Position numbers and translations under genes: made by a program
Assembly: GCA_045106195.1 (NCBI GenBank)
Contig: JBGCEH010000009.1
Span: 248,001-312,000, forward strand
Length of the DNA stretch: 64,000 bases
Origin: Granulosicoccus sp045106195
GTDB taxonomy: Bacteria; Pseudomonadota; Gammaproteobacteria; Granulosicoccales; Granulosicoccaceae
Direction of reading: 5' to 3'
Shown here: piece by piece, positions 17,064 through 26,783 of the stretch
How positions within the stretch are numbered: position 1 is the first letter of the stretch
Layout of the letters: each line of letters starts with the position of its first letter
The notes under the pieces: generated by a model
What the model was told of the DNA's origin: nothing
Seen by the model: only the letters and a program-made list of their open reading frames with translations
The model's database searches: none

Positions 17064-19235
17064 TTAGTCACTAAACCGATAGCTTTGCAACAAGTCGACC
17101 AACGATTGTGAATGATCTACTATACTATTGGTTGACGTTTGAGTGTCCGTTACAGCAATCATGGAATTCTCAGAGGAGTCCATTAACTCCATTACGTGAG
17201 TACGTATTTTTAAACCGCTATCGGCTGTTTTTGATACTGTCTGGCTCAATTCGCGCGATACAGCAGTTTGCTGCTCAATCGCTGCAGCAATAGTGCCCTG
17301 AAAACCTGCAATACAGGCAATAATCTCATTGATATCTTCAATGGATTTCACCGCGCTGGAACTATCCGTCTGAATACTGGAAATTCTTTGTGCTATTTCG
17401 TCGGTTGCGTTGGCTGTTTGTTTTGCCAACTCTTTAACTTCGTTGGCCACGACAGCGAATCCCTTGCCAGCATCTCCAGCACGCGCTGCTTCAATGGTAG
17501 CATTCAATGCAAGAAGGTTGGTTTGCTCAGCAATTGAGGTTATAAATTTCAGTACATTCCCAATATCAGCACTGGATTCGAAGAGTGTTTGTACCGTGGT
17601 AGTTGCACGTTCTGCGATAGTGACAGCCTCACCTGCAACGTTATCGGCTTTAGCTGTATTACCCGAGATCTCTTTTATCGAAGCGCTCATTTGAACAGTG
17701 GCACTAGCTGCTGTCGACATGAACTCACTGACGTCCTCGATCTCATTGGATACAGTCATCGAGTGTTGCCGTGTTGTCACAGCGTGCCCATCAAGATCCA
17801 ATGCTGTTTTCGAGAGGTTTTTTGCCGCCTCAGCGAGATCCATGGAACGTATGTGTATTTGCTGAAAATCGCTCTTTAAATGACTCAGAAATTTATTGAC
17901 TGTGCCTGCTATCCGATTAAACGCCTCTACCTTTCCAATTGGCACTGTCTGGTTTAAATTACCTTCGGCAGCAGCGCCAAGAACCACGGTTATATGCTCG
18001 ATCAGGTTGATTAATTCAACCGTATTTTCTTTTTCTAATTCTTCAATTTTCTTGAGTTCTGATTTACGTTTGAGTTCCTCAGTAACAATACTCCAGGAAA
18101 CCAGAGCACCCATTGGATCGCCATTTTCATCAAACAGGGCATTGGTATTCACCATCAACTGTTCCGTCTCAAAATCGAATATCTCACTATTCGAAAACTG
18201 TGCATGGTTCAGGCATTTTCTGGCAACTTCGCACATCGGTCTGCCAGCCTTCTCCAATCTATCACCAACACATATGGCGTAACTGAAAGCATTCGAGATT
18301 ACTAACTGCTTAGTCTGGCTCGACGCTGACGGATTCATATAAGTCACCACCCCGATGTTGTCGATTATCAACATAGGAACTGGTGCTTGAGTGACAATCG
18401 CCCTGACACTCTGTAAATCGGCACGCAAGTCTTTTAACACTGTTCCTATTTCATTCCAATCAACATGTTCAGCGCCCACGGCAGAACTCACAGAGGTGAG
18501 CGTTGTATTCAAGTCATTGATCATATGACCGAATTCGTCTGATCTATCACTAATAACTAGCGGCTTTAAATCACCTTCAGAAGCTCGCCTGAGTGCATTA
18601 CAGCATAAAGTGATCGGATTGGATATGCTACGGACTATCAAAAGCGCGACAATAATAGATACCAATCCCGCAATTAACGATATGATAAGACATCGTTTGA
18701 TAAGGACATCAATCATAGTATCCGACTGTTGAACATAGGCCTTGACCGCAGCATTAGCTTGCGTATGCAACTGCGCTGCAAGAGTTTGCAGAAGCTCTAC
18801 GCTGACATCGTTTACGCCGCTACGTTTTGATGCTACATATTTTTCGCTAAGCTCCAGCAGTTGCTTTCTCAGCTCTTCATTTTTAGTCAGAACATCAACT
18901 AGAACGTCGTCGGTGGCAGGTCCTATGTCCCTCGTTAATCCGGTAGCTGGATTGACAAGCAGTAATCCACCGTTTGTTAAAGCATTAAGAGTATTAGTAA
19001 ATAGCTGACTGGTTTTACTCGATAACAACGGTTTGCCTGAATAGTCATCCCATTCTGCTTCTATTAATATTTCCTTGACAAAACGCTGATTAAGCATGCG
19101 TTGGCGTCCAGCAGCATCAATCAGTATTCCGTTATCCTTTTGAGCACTGATTCCTGTGATGACGGTTATCACTACCGTACCCAATGACAACATCAGAACT
19201 AAAGGTAGAAGCAATAATTTCAGGCGCAACGGCAT
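17064..19235 (-). CDS. Methyl-accepting chemotaxis protein with PilJ-type sensor, HAMP and PAS
   Basis: The 723-residue receptor has TM1 (about 5-28), a PilJ/NarX-type periplasmic four-helix domain with the typical DAAGRQRMLNQRF motif, TM2 (about 183-203), HAMP, a PAS-like domain (about 275-380: VPMLIIDNIGVVTYMNPSA) and the C-terminal signalling coiled coil with hairpin tip EQTNLLALNATIEAARAGDA and GFAVVANEVKELA. DAAGRQRML domains in NarX bind nitrate or nitrite, but that motif alone does not settle the ligand. A Cys-rich PAS segment (C at MCEVARKCL) might bind a redox group. It is a single gene with gene-free DNA on both sides. Confidence 0.92.
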   Translation of the reverse strand: MPLRLKLLLLPLVLMLSLGTVVITVITGISAQKDNGILIDAAGRQRMLNQRFVKEILIEAEWDDYSGKPLLSSKTSQLFTNTLNALTNGGLLLVNPATGLTRDIGPATDDVLVDVLTKNEELRKQLLELSEKYVASKRSGVNDVSVELLQTLAAQLHTQANAAVKAYVQQSDTMIDVLIKRCLIISLIAGLVSIIVALLIVRSISNPITLCCNALRRASEGDLKPLVISDRSDEFGHMINDLNTTLTSVSSAVGAEHVDWNEIGTVLKDLRADLQSVRAIVTQAPVPMLIIDNIGVVTYMNPSASSQTKQLVISNAFSYAICVGDRLEKAGRPMCEVARKCLNHAQFSNSEIFDFETEQLMVNTNALFDENGDPMGALVSWSIVTEELKRKSELKKIEELEKENTVELINLIEHITVVLGAAAEGNLNQTVPIGKVEAFNRIAGTVNKFLSHLKSDFQQIHIRSMDLAEAAKNLSKTALDLDGHAVTTRQHSMTVSNEIEDVSEFMSTAASATVQMSASIKEISGNTAKADNVAGEAVTIAERATTTVQTLFESSADIGNVLKFITSIAEQTNLLALNATIEAARAGDAGKGFAVVANEVKELAKQTANATDEIAQRISSIQTDSSSAVKSIEDINEIIACIAGFQGTIAAAIEQQTAVSRELSQTVSKTADSGLKIRTHVMELMDSSENSMIAVTDTQTSTNSIVDHSQSLVDLLQSYRFSD

Positions 19236-19698
19236 GATTTCTGTAAATTTAACGACCAGAATTGTATATATCGTCCAGCTTGAAAAAAATAAAAGAACTA
19301 CCCACTATTACTATGTTATTAGCAGATATTTCAGGAGTGATATTCATGAAGTAACAGGATATCTGATCAGAAAAAAGCACTTTCTACCTTAATCTATTCG
19401 TACGCAGAAAGGGTTAGTTGAGCATCCAGCAAAGCTGGTGAACGGTTTATCATATCCACGTGCCCGACTAAAACCTGCATGGCTTGATAAGGGAGTACGA
19501 GTCCCAAACCAAATTCTTTTGTGGTGTCCGTATCATTCCTGTAAAACGCTGAATATCAGACTCCGCTGGCTTTCAGTGATCCTGATCAATAGTGCTTAAG
19601 TAAACCTTAAAGTTATTTTATTGACAAAGAGCAGACATCCTTGATCAATACTCTATCACCACTTTCATATCGATCTTAAAATACAATACCACTATTTT
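19236..19698. other. Gene-free spacer between GGDEF-EAL and chemoreceptor genes
   Basis: No coding frame in this 463-bp interval looks real. It must contain the chemoreceptor promoter (near 19236-19320) and the end of the SecA-like operon transcript. No strong hairpin with T-tract, tRNA-like fold or repeat was seen. Confidence 0.5.
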
Positions 19699-22680
19699 TC
19701 ACGCGCGTTTCCGGTGCAGATCCATAGCTCTTTGACGTACCAGAAATGCCGTAATCTCCTCCGCTGGCTGTGGTCGGCTGATCAGATAACCTTGCACCTC
19801 GTCACAACCATAACTTGACAAAACATCAAGTTCTTCGTCAGTTTCAACGCCTTCGCCTACTACACGCAACTGTAATGCATGCGCCATCGTGATGATCGAC
19901 CCCACGATAGCGCTACTTCGCTCACTCTCATTTATTCCAGTAATAAATGATCGATCAATTTTCACGACGTCCAAAGGTAAATCAGCCAATAATGCAAGTG
20001 ATGTGTATCCTGTACCAAAATCGTCCATCGAAATGCTGATACCTTCTGCGCGTAACTTCTGCAAAGCCTTTCGCGCTTCTTCGGGCCTATCAAGCACTGA
20101 TGTTTCAGTAAGTTCGATCTCTAGCTGTTTTCCATCAACACCGAAACGATCAAGTGCTGACAGTGTGTCTGCTACCAACGATTCAGCGTGTAGTTGCATC
20201 GGAGAGACATTAACCGAGACACGTAGGCTATCGAAACCCATAGTTCGCCACAACACTATCTGTCTCAGGGTTTTATCCAAAACCAAAGTAGAAAGCTGAT
20301 TGATAAGGCCATTGCTTTCGGCCACGGCGACAAATATTGCTGGTGATATGGACCCACGCGTCTCATGATTCCACCGAAGTAGTGCCTCCATCCCGGTAAT
20401 CTTGTTTTTTACCGGGTCGAACTTAGGCTGAAACCAAACTTCCAACTCTTCGTGTTCAAGGGCATCATGTAAATCTGCTTCAAGACGAATATAATTATGT
20501 GATTCTTCGTCAAGAACCGCTAATGCAAATGCATGCGAGACTTTTTCGGGTTTGGCGGAAGCATCTACACGCGCTTCACTGGCTTGACTAAAGAGCATTG
20601 TCGCGTCACTCTCTCCCGTGGTTGCTAATGCAATTCCAATATTCACACCGATATATACTCGTTCCTCTCCAATTCGAAACGGCTGTGCGAGCAACCGTTT
20701 TAGACGGGTAACCACAATCAAGGCACTGGTAGTATCAGCAAGATCAGACAGCAGTACACCGTATTCGTTAGATGTAATACGAGAAAGATTATGTTCAGTG
20801 GTCAAATTACTAACAATGTCAGTCGTGCGAAGACCGGTTTCCAATCGCTCGACGAACTCAACAACTAAAGCATCACTAAGCGCATACCCGAAAGTTGAGA
20901 TGATGCGATCAAGGTCTCGTAATTCAAAGGACATCACACCGACACCCGAACCGTTTCGCTGCGAGCGGATCAACTCTGTTTCAACGCGCCGAAGGAACAA
21001 TGAACGCATTGGAATACCAGTAAGCATATCGAATTCACGCAGAGACTCAAGAGAACTTCGATGTTCATTCAACAGGGTTTCAAGTTCTATAACTCGGGCT
21101 CTTGCAAGGTCTTCCACGGAAGGCTCTATTTTTAAAACTGTTATATCAGATTCCATATTGACTGATTGAGGTTTATACTGATCATACAATTCAACACGGT
21201 TTCTTCCGCCTTCTTTAGCGGCATACAAAGCCTTATCGGCTGCTTCAATAAGCGATGCTCCAGCATGCATTTCAGAGCTTAACTCTGCGACCCCAAAACT
21301 TGCAGACAGGTGTTCCACTGGGTCCAGCCTGTCTCCTGTAGCTAATGCAATAATGGCCACACGCACACGCTCGGCGAGCTTGGTCACACCTTCAGCTCCT
21401 ATTCCTGGAAGAACCATGACAAATTCTTCGCCACCGTACCTACCAATGGTGTCTTTATCAGTACAAAAACTACCGAGATTATCTGCAACCGCTTTTATGA
21501 CTTCATCACCTACAGAGTGCCCATGTGTATCATTTACCTGTTTAAAATGATCGATATCGCACATTATGCAGGATAGCTTTGTATTGTCCCGTTGTGCTTG
21601 CTCGAGATCTCGCTCAAGTCGCTCCATAAGCGTACGTCTGTTAGCAATACCGGTTAATGGATCAGTAGTGGCCAGTATTTCGAGCTTTCGATTCTTGACG
21701 CTTATAGCCTCCTTAGAAAGCTGAAGCTCACGCAGAGCCTCGGACAGTTCACGATTCCGATGCTCAAGTGCTGTAAAATCGTCCAGAGTTACCAAGACGC
21801 CTCGGGCTTGACCATCGGTACCTACTCGTGCACAACTGACTGAAAGCAACTTTTCCTGTCCATCTGCTCCGATCAAACGCAATGGACGATCAGAAACAGG
21901 CACGCCACTATGCAATGTCGTAACCCACGGCGCTTGATGACCCAGCTCCTCTTGCCATGACCACTGCTCCATAGTTGATCCTGTCATTTCTCGAGCTGGT
22001 CGACCCATCAATTGCGCTATTGTGCCATTCGTCATGATGATGCGTAGATGCTCGTCCAGGATAACAACACCGGCAGTGAAGAGATCGAAAGCTGTTTCTA
22101 CTCTAGAGGGGACAACCCGACCGGGATCCAATTGGATGAGCGCTCTACCTAGAAACAGCGCAAAACTCATAAACGAGCATAATCCGACGAATACAAACCA
22201 ACCAAACTCACGGGCAGCAATACCGCCAGGCACAAATACAACACGCACCTCTCCCCAAGTTCTCTCGCCATTGAGTATGGGCAACTTCACATGAGTTAAC
22301 GTTGATGCCGACTCAACACTCTCGAGCGCTTCTATATCTCCATGTTTTGCGAGCACGGTCCCATCGTCCAATACCAACGATGCTGCCCTGATATCGTCAC
22401 TGCGTATTATGAGGCTCGACACTGCCCTGTCAATCGATACCGTATCACCGAGACTGGCGAAAACCGAAAGCTGTACAGCCAACGATTCGGCAACGGTGGT
22501 TCTGGCTTGTCGCAGGCTTTCGCGAGGATCTGCGCCAATGCCCAGCAACTCAGCCGAGAATAACACTCCTAAAACAATTAACACCATACTCAACGCCAAT
22601 TGTATGGGCCTGATCAATTTCAAAGATACAGACGGTAAAAATTCTCTTACGCTTTTTTGCCATTTCGATTTACTTGCCAT
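19699..22680 (-). CDS. c-di-GMP enzyme: membrane sensor, PAS, GGDEF, degenerate GGDEF, EAL
   Basis: The 993-residue protein has TM1 (about 28-48), a periplasmic segment, TM2 (about 160-182), PAS (about 195-305), a first GGDEF domain with GGEEF at 416-420, a second degenerate GGDEF-like domain (SNEYG in place of GGDEF near 637-641) and an EAL domain with EALLRW at 765-770. The later EAL motifs ELTE, MDDFGTGYTSL, VKIDRSFI and GEGVET are intact, so both cyclase and phosphodiesterase activity are plausible. The inhibitory RxxD site before GGEEF reads TDKD, lacking Arg. Last gene of a four-gene overlapping operon; its ATG lies 11 bp inside the mini-HlyD gene. Confidence 0.92.
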   Translation of the reverse strand: MASKSKWQKSVREFLPSVSLKLIRPIQLALSMVLIVLGVLFSAELLGIGADPRESLRQARTTVAESLAVQLSVFASLGDTVSIDRAVSSLIIRSDDIRAASLVLDDGTVLAKHGDIEALESVESASTLTHVKLPILNGERTWGEVRVVFVPGGIAAREFGWFVFVGLCSFMSFALFLGRALIQLDPGRVVPSRVETAFDLFTAGVVILDEHLRIIMTNGTIAQLMGRPAREMTGSTMEQWSWQEELGHQAPWVTTLHSGVPVSDRPLRLIGADGQEKLLSVSCARVGTDGQARGVLVTLDDFTALEHRNRELSEALRELQLSKEAISVKNRKLEILATTDPLTGIANRRTLMERLERDLEQAQRDNTKLSCIMCDIDHFKQVNDTHGHSVGDEVIKAVADNLGSFCTDKDTIGRYGGEEFVMVLPGIGAEGVTKLAERVRVAIIALATGDRLDPVEHLSASFGVAELSSEMHAGASLIEAADKALYAAKEGGRNRVELYDQYKPQSVNMESDITVLKIEPSVEDLARARVIELETLLNEHRSSLESLREFDMLTGIPMRSLFLRRVETELIRSQRNGSGVGVMSFELRDLDRIISTFGYALSDALVVEFVERLETGLRTTDIVSNLTTEHNLSRITSNEYGVLLSDLADTTSALIVVTRLKRLLAQPFRIGEERVYIGVNIGIALATTGESDATMLFSQASEARVDASAKPEKVSHAFALAVLDEESHNYIRLEADLHDALEHEELEVWFQPKFDPVKNKITGMEALLRWNHETRGSISPAIFVAVAESNGLINQLSTLVLDKTLRQIVLWRTMGFDSLRVSVNVSPMQLHAESLVADTLSALDRFGVDGKQLEIELTETSVLDRPEEARKALQKLRAEGISISMDDFGTGYTSLALLADLPLDVVKIDRSFITGINESERSSAIVGSIITMAHALQLRVVGEGVETDEELDVLSSYGCDEVQGYLISRPQPAEEITAFLVRQRAMDLHRKRA

Positions 22681-23221
22681 TAGTCGCTACTTCCAGAAAC
22701 ATTGGAGCGACACGACTCTCTTCACCTACGCTTCTCTGGCTCGCTGATTTAGCTTCGAAGGAACTGCCTTGGGTAATTTCGTAGTTCGTAATACTGATGC
22801 GATACTCCTGGCTGGGAGGAATGGCATGCTCTTGGTTGTCCAGCGACAGGATTGCGAATAAATCAGATAATCGGCGTGTGTCACGTTGCGCAATTACAAG
22901 CTCAATCTTGCGCCAGATGACCTCGCGTTGCTTCTCGACACGAATTTTAGCAAGTTCCAGATTGGCTTGTTGAGAAGCTGCATTCAGCTCTACAAATGCC
23001 TGTCTCTGAGATACAACTTCAACGGGTTCAACCAATTCCTGATCGATGATATCTAGCGAGGGACTACCAACGATAAGCCAACCGATAGGTGTAATCAGGC
23101 ACTCGTACACATCGTCAGGCAACTGTCCACTTGGCTCAGCACACAGCACAGGAACGTTCAGCAAAAAAACTGCAGAGACGCTCCATGAACACACCGACGT
23201 TATTAACGTTAAGGCATTCAT
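22670..23221 (-). CDS. Small secreted HlyD-like (periplasmic adaptor-like) protein
   Basis: The 183-residue protein has an N-terminal signal or anchor (about 1-27, ending NVPVLCA). The following segment resembles the start of HlyD/RND adaptors: YECLITPIGWLIVGSPSLDIIDQELVEPVEVVSQRQAFVEL in shortened form, then a helical part (QANLELAKIRVEKQREVIWRKIE). The glycine-rich second half of the barrel-sandwich hybrid and the downstream beta-barrel are missing. The role is inferred from context: it is sandwiched between a SecA-like ATPase (ATGA overlap) and a c-di-GMP enzyme (11-bp overlap). Confidence 0.65.
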   Translation of the reverse strand: MNALTLITSVCSWSVSAVFLLNVPVLCAEPSGQLPDDVYECLITPIGWLIVGSPSLDIIDQELVEPVEVVSQRQAFVELNAASQQANLELAKIRVEKQREVIWRKIELVIAQRDTRRLSDLFAILSLDNQEHAIPPSQEYRISITNYEITQGSSFEAKSASQRSVGEESRVAPMFLEVATNGK

Positions 23222-25275
23222 ACCGGGTGTTCGGGATGAGCGTCGAGAGCGATGTTTCGAACAACGTCTTTTCTTGCAGCCAGCGCTAGTTTGCGCTGAA
23301 CGGCCTGACGCCGTTCGATGCGGCGCTGTGTAAATCTGATCGTCAACAGCACGGCGACGCGGCTAACACCTGTGTATTCACCATTTTTACAGAAGGCTGA
23401 CAAACAGCTTTTGATGCTACGAGGAAATAAAGTCTTGAGAGTCTTGTCATCAAGTGCCCACAATTGACGAAACGAACCTGGATCTCCCTGTCGCGCAGTA
23501 CGTCCGATAAGCTGACGATCGATTCGTCTTACATCATTAAATGCAATCGAGATCAGGTGCAAACCACCCAATTCGGATACTCCGTCACCAAGCGGAATGT
23601 CGGTTCCACGTCCAGCCATGTTAGTGGCGACAGTGATTCGACTTAGCTGGCCTGCTTTAGCAATAATTCTTGCTTCGTCCTGGTCCTGACTGGCATCAAG
23701 CACACTATGCTCAAAACCATACGCTAATAGCATGGCACTGACTGCACGTGATTGCTCAACACTTCGAGTTCCTATGAGTACAGGGCGTTGTTTGGCAATT
23801 GCACCACGGACCTCGACTATCAGGGCTTCAAACTGTTCTGCATGAGAAGCCAATACCCGTGCTGGCAGTATCGTAAGACGAGAAGGTTTTTCAGCAGGCA
23901 CACATACCATCGAAGCATCATACGTTTGTGATAATTCGCTTTCAACCTCTTCCAGTGTTCCGCTGGTGCCTACAAGCCGAACGTAGCGTAGAAAAAAACT
24001 CTGAAAGGCAATCGAAGCGACGGTTTCGTTCTCAGGCGTTGCAATACAATGCTCTTTAAGCTCAAGCAGACTATGAAGACCATTCTGCAAGCGCCTATCG
24101 GGTAGTGCCCGACCGCTTTGTTCATCAACCAATATGACCTGATCATCCCGGACAACATAGTCGTGATCACGCTGATACAGGTGCAATACGATGAGTGCCT
24201 GCCGCACACGTTCATTTCGGTACCTTGTGGCCCGCCACGCCCCTGGAACTTTCTCTGCATAATGCGCTAGTGATTCAGTACCAATGTCTGTCAGAACCAC
24301 CTCACGTGTTTCGCGCCGAAGCTGAAAATCGCTCTCCTGAGAAAGCATCTGGGCAAGTGCCAACGCAATGCTTGCCTCGTTTTCAAATGCAGCACTAGCT
24401 AACATCGGGGCTGCCAGAACAAGTGGGGTTCGAGCCTCATCGAGAAGCATGCTGTCCGCCTCATCAAGAATGCCTACGCACAGGCCTCGCTGTAACCTGC
24501 CTGTCGGGCTACCAGTTTTTGGATTTGCAAGAGATCCAAGTCGAGTAACCAGGGGACTGGTATTCGGACCACTTGAGAGTGCGTCGCGCATCCAATCAAA
24601 TCCGGCCTGCTTACCGGTCAAGTGAGTGATATCACATGCGTAAGCTCTGTGCTTGGCACTTTCGTTCATCTCCGGTTTTACAAAACCTGAAGAAAGCCCA
24701 AGAGCGGTATAAAAGGGTGCCAGTAGAGAGGCGTCACGTTCGGCCAGATAATCATTAGCGGTGAGAACATGTACGGGCGTTCCATCAAGAGCTGTCACAG
24801 CCGCAGCCAAAGCGGTGGCAAGCGTCTTACCCTCACCAGTAGGCATTTCGACAAATAAACCGAACAGCAACGACATTGCTGCACGACACTGCCCTTCTCG
24901 GGGTGCAAGCCCAAGTACGTTGTCAGCGGCAACACAGGCATGGGCTAACGCCTCCAGTGACAACTCTTCGTCATAGCCTGAGCATGAAATTCGTTTACGC
25001 AACTTAGTAAACGTTATCGCTCTTGATTGAGGAGAAGAACTATTTAATTCAGCTATTCGAGCAACGAGACGCTCATAGTATTGCTGGGCGAATTTCTGTT
25101 CTGCGAACATCCTGATCGCGCCAGGCACACAAGCAACAAGGCTCCTTAGTAAGCTACTGGATGCCGTGTTGTTGACCGTACGTTCAGGTGCAGCACCGTA
25201 CCGCAATCCAGGACGGCATCTTTCCGGAACTACCAATGAAGAACCATAAGGTATTTTTACACCCAGCGTATTCAC
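23218..25275 (-). CDS. SecA-like translocase ATPase lacking the C-terminal region
   Basis: The helicase motor motifs of SecA are present: Q-motif glutamine (REGQCRAAMSLLFG), Walker A MPTGEGKT (about 144-151), DEADSMLLDEARTPLVL (from about 271), VGTSGTLEEVE, ATNMAGRGTDI and RQLIGRTARQGDPGS. At 685 residues it is about 200 shorter than housekeeping SecA and has no C-terminal zinc/SecB-binding tail. Start GTG 25275 was chosen because GTGA overlaps the previous stop and GGAG lies 9 nt upstream; an ATG at 25329 would overlap by 58 bp. Accessory SecA-like ATPases near HlyD genes are known, but what this one moves is unknown. Confidence 0.85.
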   Translation of the reverse strand: MNTLGVKIPYGSSLVVPERCRPGLRYGAAPERTVNNTASSSLLRSLVACVPGAIRMFAEQKFAQQYYERLVARIAELNSSSPQSRAITFTKLRKRISCSGYDEELSLEALAHACVAADNVLGLAPREGQCRAAMSLLFGLFVEMPTGEGKTLATALAAAVTALDGTPVHVLTANDYLAERDASLLAPFYTALGLSSGFVKPEMNESAKHRAYACDITHLTGKQAGFDWMRDALSSGPNTSPLVTRLGSLANPKTGSPTGRLQRGLCVGILDEADSMLLDEARTPLVLAAPMLASAAFENEASIALALAQMLSQESDFQLRRETREVVLTDIGTESLAHYAEKVPGAWRATRYRNERVRQALIVLHLYQRDHDYVVRDDQVILVDEQSGRALPDRRLQNGLHSLLELKEHCIATPENETVASIAFQSFFLRYVRLVGTSGTLEEVESELSQTYDASMVCVPAEKPSRLTILPARVLASHAEQFEALIVEVRGAIAKQRPVLIGTRSVEQSRAVSAMLLAYGFEHSVLDASQDQDEARIIAKAGQLSRITVATNMAGRGTDIPLGDGVSELGGLHLISIAFNDVRRIDRQLIGRTARQGDPGSFRQLWALDDKTLKTLFPRSIKSCLSAFCKNGEYTGVSRVAVLLTIRFTQRRIERRQAVQRKLALAARKDVVRNIALDAHPEHPV

Positions 25276-26783
25276 TGGGAGAATCTCCACCAAAGTTCTG
25301 TCACGTGTTGACGTATCGGCCGCCCCCACAAATCCAGAAGAGTGGCTTTACCAACGTTCAGTTTTGCGATTCCACTCTCACCGGGACGTGTTGTAATATC
25401 GCCCAGCGCTTGTAATGTTGCTCGCACTCGAAAGCGACTCACACCGTTAATACTCTCGGCTACGGGGTGAATGGTATGGACCGCTAATCCGAATTTTACA
25501 CCAGAGCGCCCTCTTAAAGACAGAGTTCCCCGTTGTTCGTTATGAATTTCACGGATATCACGCTCATGTACCATGATATGAACCTCATAACCGTCAGACT
25601 GCGCAATTTCAAATAGCACCTCCCCCCGGTGTACCGGAGCACCGACGGTGTTCGCAGTAACACCATTAACAACGAGACCGGCAACAGGAGCACGTAAATC
25701 TATTCGTTCTAACCGCTGGTCAGTTAATGCACGCAGAGCCCGTTCGCGAGCCAGATGAGCTCTGGCAACTACTGTCGCCTGCCTGTCGTGGCTCGCTATA
25801 GCTGATCGAAAATCAGCTTCAGCGCCGGCAAGGTCGCCATCACGACGCGTACTCTCCAGTTCTAGTTCACGCTGCTCAAGCTGAGCTAGCACCTGCCCCT
25901 CGACCACACTCTGGCCTCGTTCTACTGACAGTTGATCAATGAATCCGTCGAATGGTGCGATAACCATACGGCGCTCCTTCGGTACCAGCTCCGCATCAGC
26001 TGAGACCGTACGTTGAAAAGGCACCAGGGTGGTCATCAGAAGAATTCCAAAAAAGAGTATAAGTAAAAATCGAGTACCAAAGCGCTCGTGCAATAAACTC
26101 CTCTTTAAAACGACATTCCAACGTGTAGCTGCGTGCCTGAAAGCACTCTGCTCAGCATCGTGGCGAAACGATAAGATAGGTGCGGCAACAATAGCCACGT
26201 GTTCCAATAATTCTATCGTTGATTGATCAATTGGCTCGGATTTGTTCCGCTCAATCATGAGAACAGCTATGGGCTTTGCATCATGGTAACAAGGCGTAGT
26301 AACAGAACTTATGTCTGCACGATTAGATCGTAGTGCGACGTGGGCTTCCAGTGTTTGTATATCGCCACCAACAGCAGAAAAACACACTGAATTTTCCTCT
26401 TTCAGACACTCGTTCATAGCATCCAGCATCAGCTTTTTTTCATCTAAGGCCAGTTGTACCAATCCATTGTCGGAAACCACCTCAATCACCAGAGTGCCAG
26501 CGTCACTCGCCAGCGCGATGGACACTCGACTAGCAAAAAAATGTTTTTTCAGAGCACATGAAAACGCATCCAGAGCAGTGTGAAGGTCATCGGCACCTAG
26601 TAATTCGACCAAGATATCAAGCACAGAGACCTGTTTTGCAGTTAGGGACTCGGCCCGGATGGCGCGTGCAATTGATGTCTTGCCAGGAGACTCTCTTGAA
26701 AGATCAACGGGATCAGCGTCGATTAGCCGCCGTGATTGCGTCCGAGTGCTATCTGATTCTTGTTGACGATCGATTGCGGGCAT
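25272..26783 (-). CDS. GAF domain fused to a HlyD-type membrane-fusion protein
   Basis: The 503-residue protein has a cytoplasmic GAF-like domain (about 50-200: LDILVELLGADDLHTALDAF, KPIAVLMIER), one TM helix (239-256) and a periplasmic HlyD part with a biotinyl-lipoyl-like half (APFDGFIDQLSVERGQSV, 276-293), a short helical hairpin, the second lipoyl half (RIDLRAPVAGLVV) and a beta-barrel. HlyD proteins bridge inner-membrane transporters to outer-membrane channels; the GAF domain suggests regulation by a small molecule. No ABC transporter, RND pump or TolC gene is adjacent. First gene of the operon. Confidence 0.85.
   Translation of the reverse strand: MPAIDRQQESDSTRTQSRRLIDADPVDLSRESPGKTSIARAIRAESLTAKQVSVLDILVELLGADDLHTALDAFSCALKKHFFASRVSIALASDAGTLVIEVVSDNGLVQLALDEKKLMLDAMNECLKEENSVCFSAVGGDIQTLEAHVALRSNRADISSVTTPCYHDAKPIAVLMIERNKSEPIDQSTIELLEHVAIVAAPILSFRHDAEQSAFRHAATRWNVVLKRSLLHERFGTRFLLILFFGILLMTTLVPFQRTVSADAELVPKERRMVIAPFDGFIDQLSVERGQSVVEGQVLAQLEQRELELESTRRDGDLAGAEADFRSAIASHDRQATVVARAHLARERALRALTDQRLERIDLRAPVAGLVVNGVTANTVGAPVHRGEVLFEIAQSDGYEVHIMVHERDIREIHNEQRGTLSLRGRSGVKFGLAVHTIHPVAESINGVSRFRVRATLQALGDITTRPGESGIAKLNVGKATLLDLWGRPIRQHVTELWWRFSQ

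Noticed and set aside
23218..25329. Housekeeping secA
   Set aside because: Length is about 200 residues short, the C-terminal zinc/SecB-binding tail is absent and the operon context is HlyD and c-di-GMP genes, so it is an accessory SecA-like protein.
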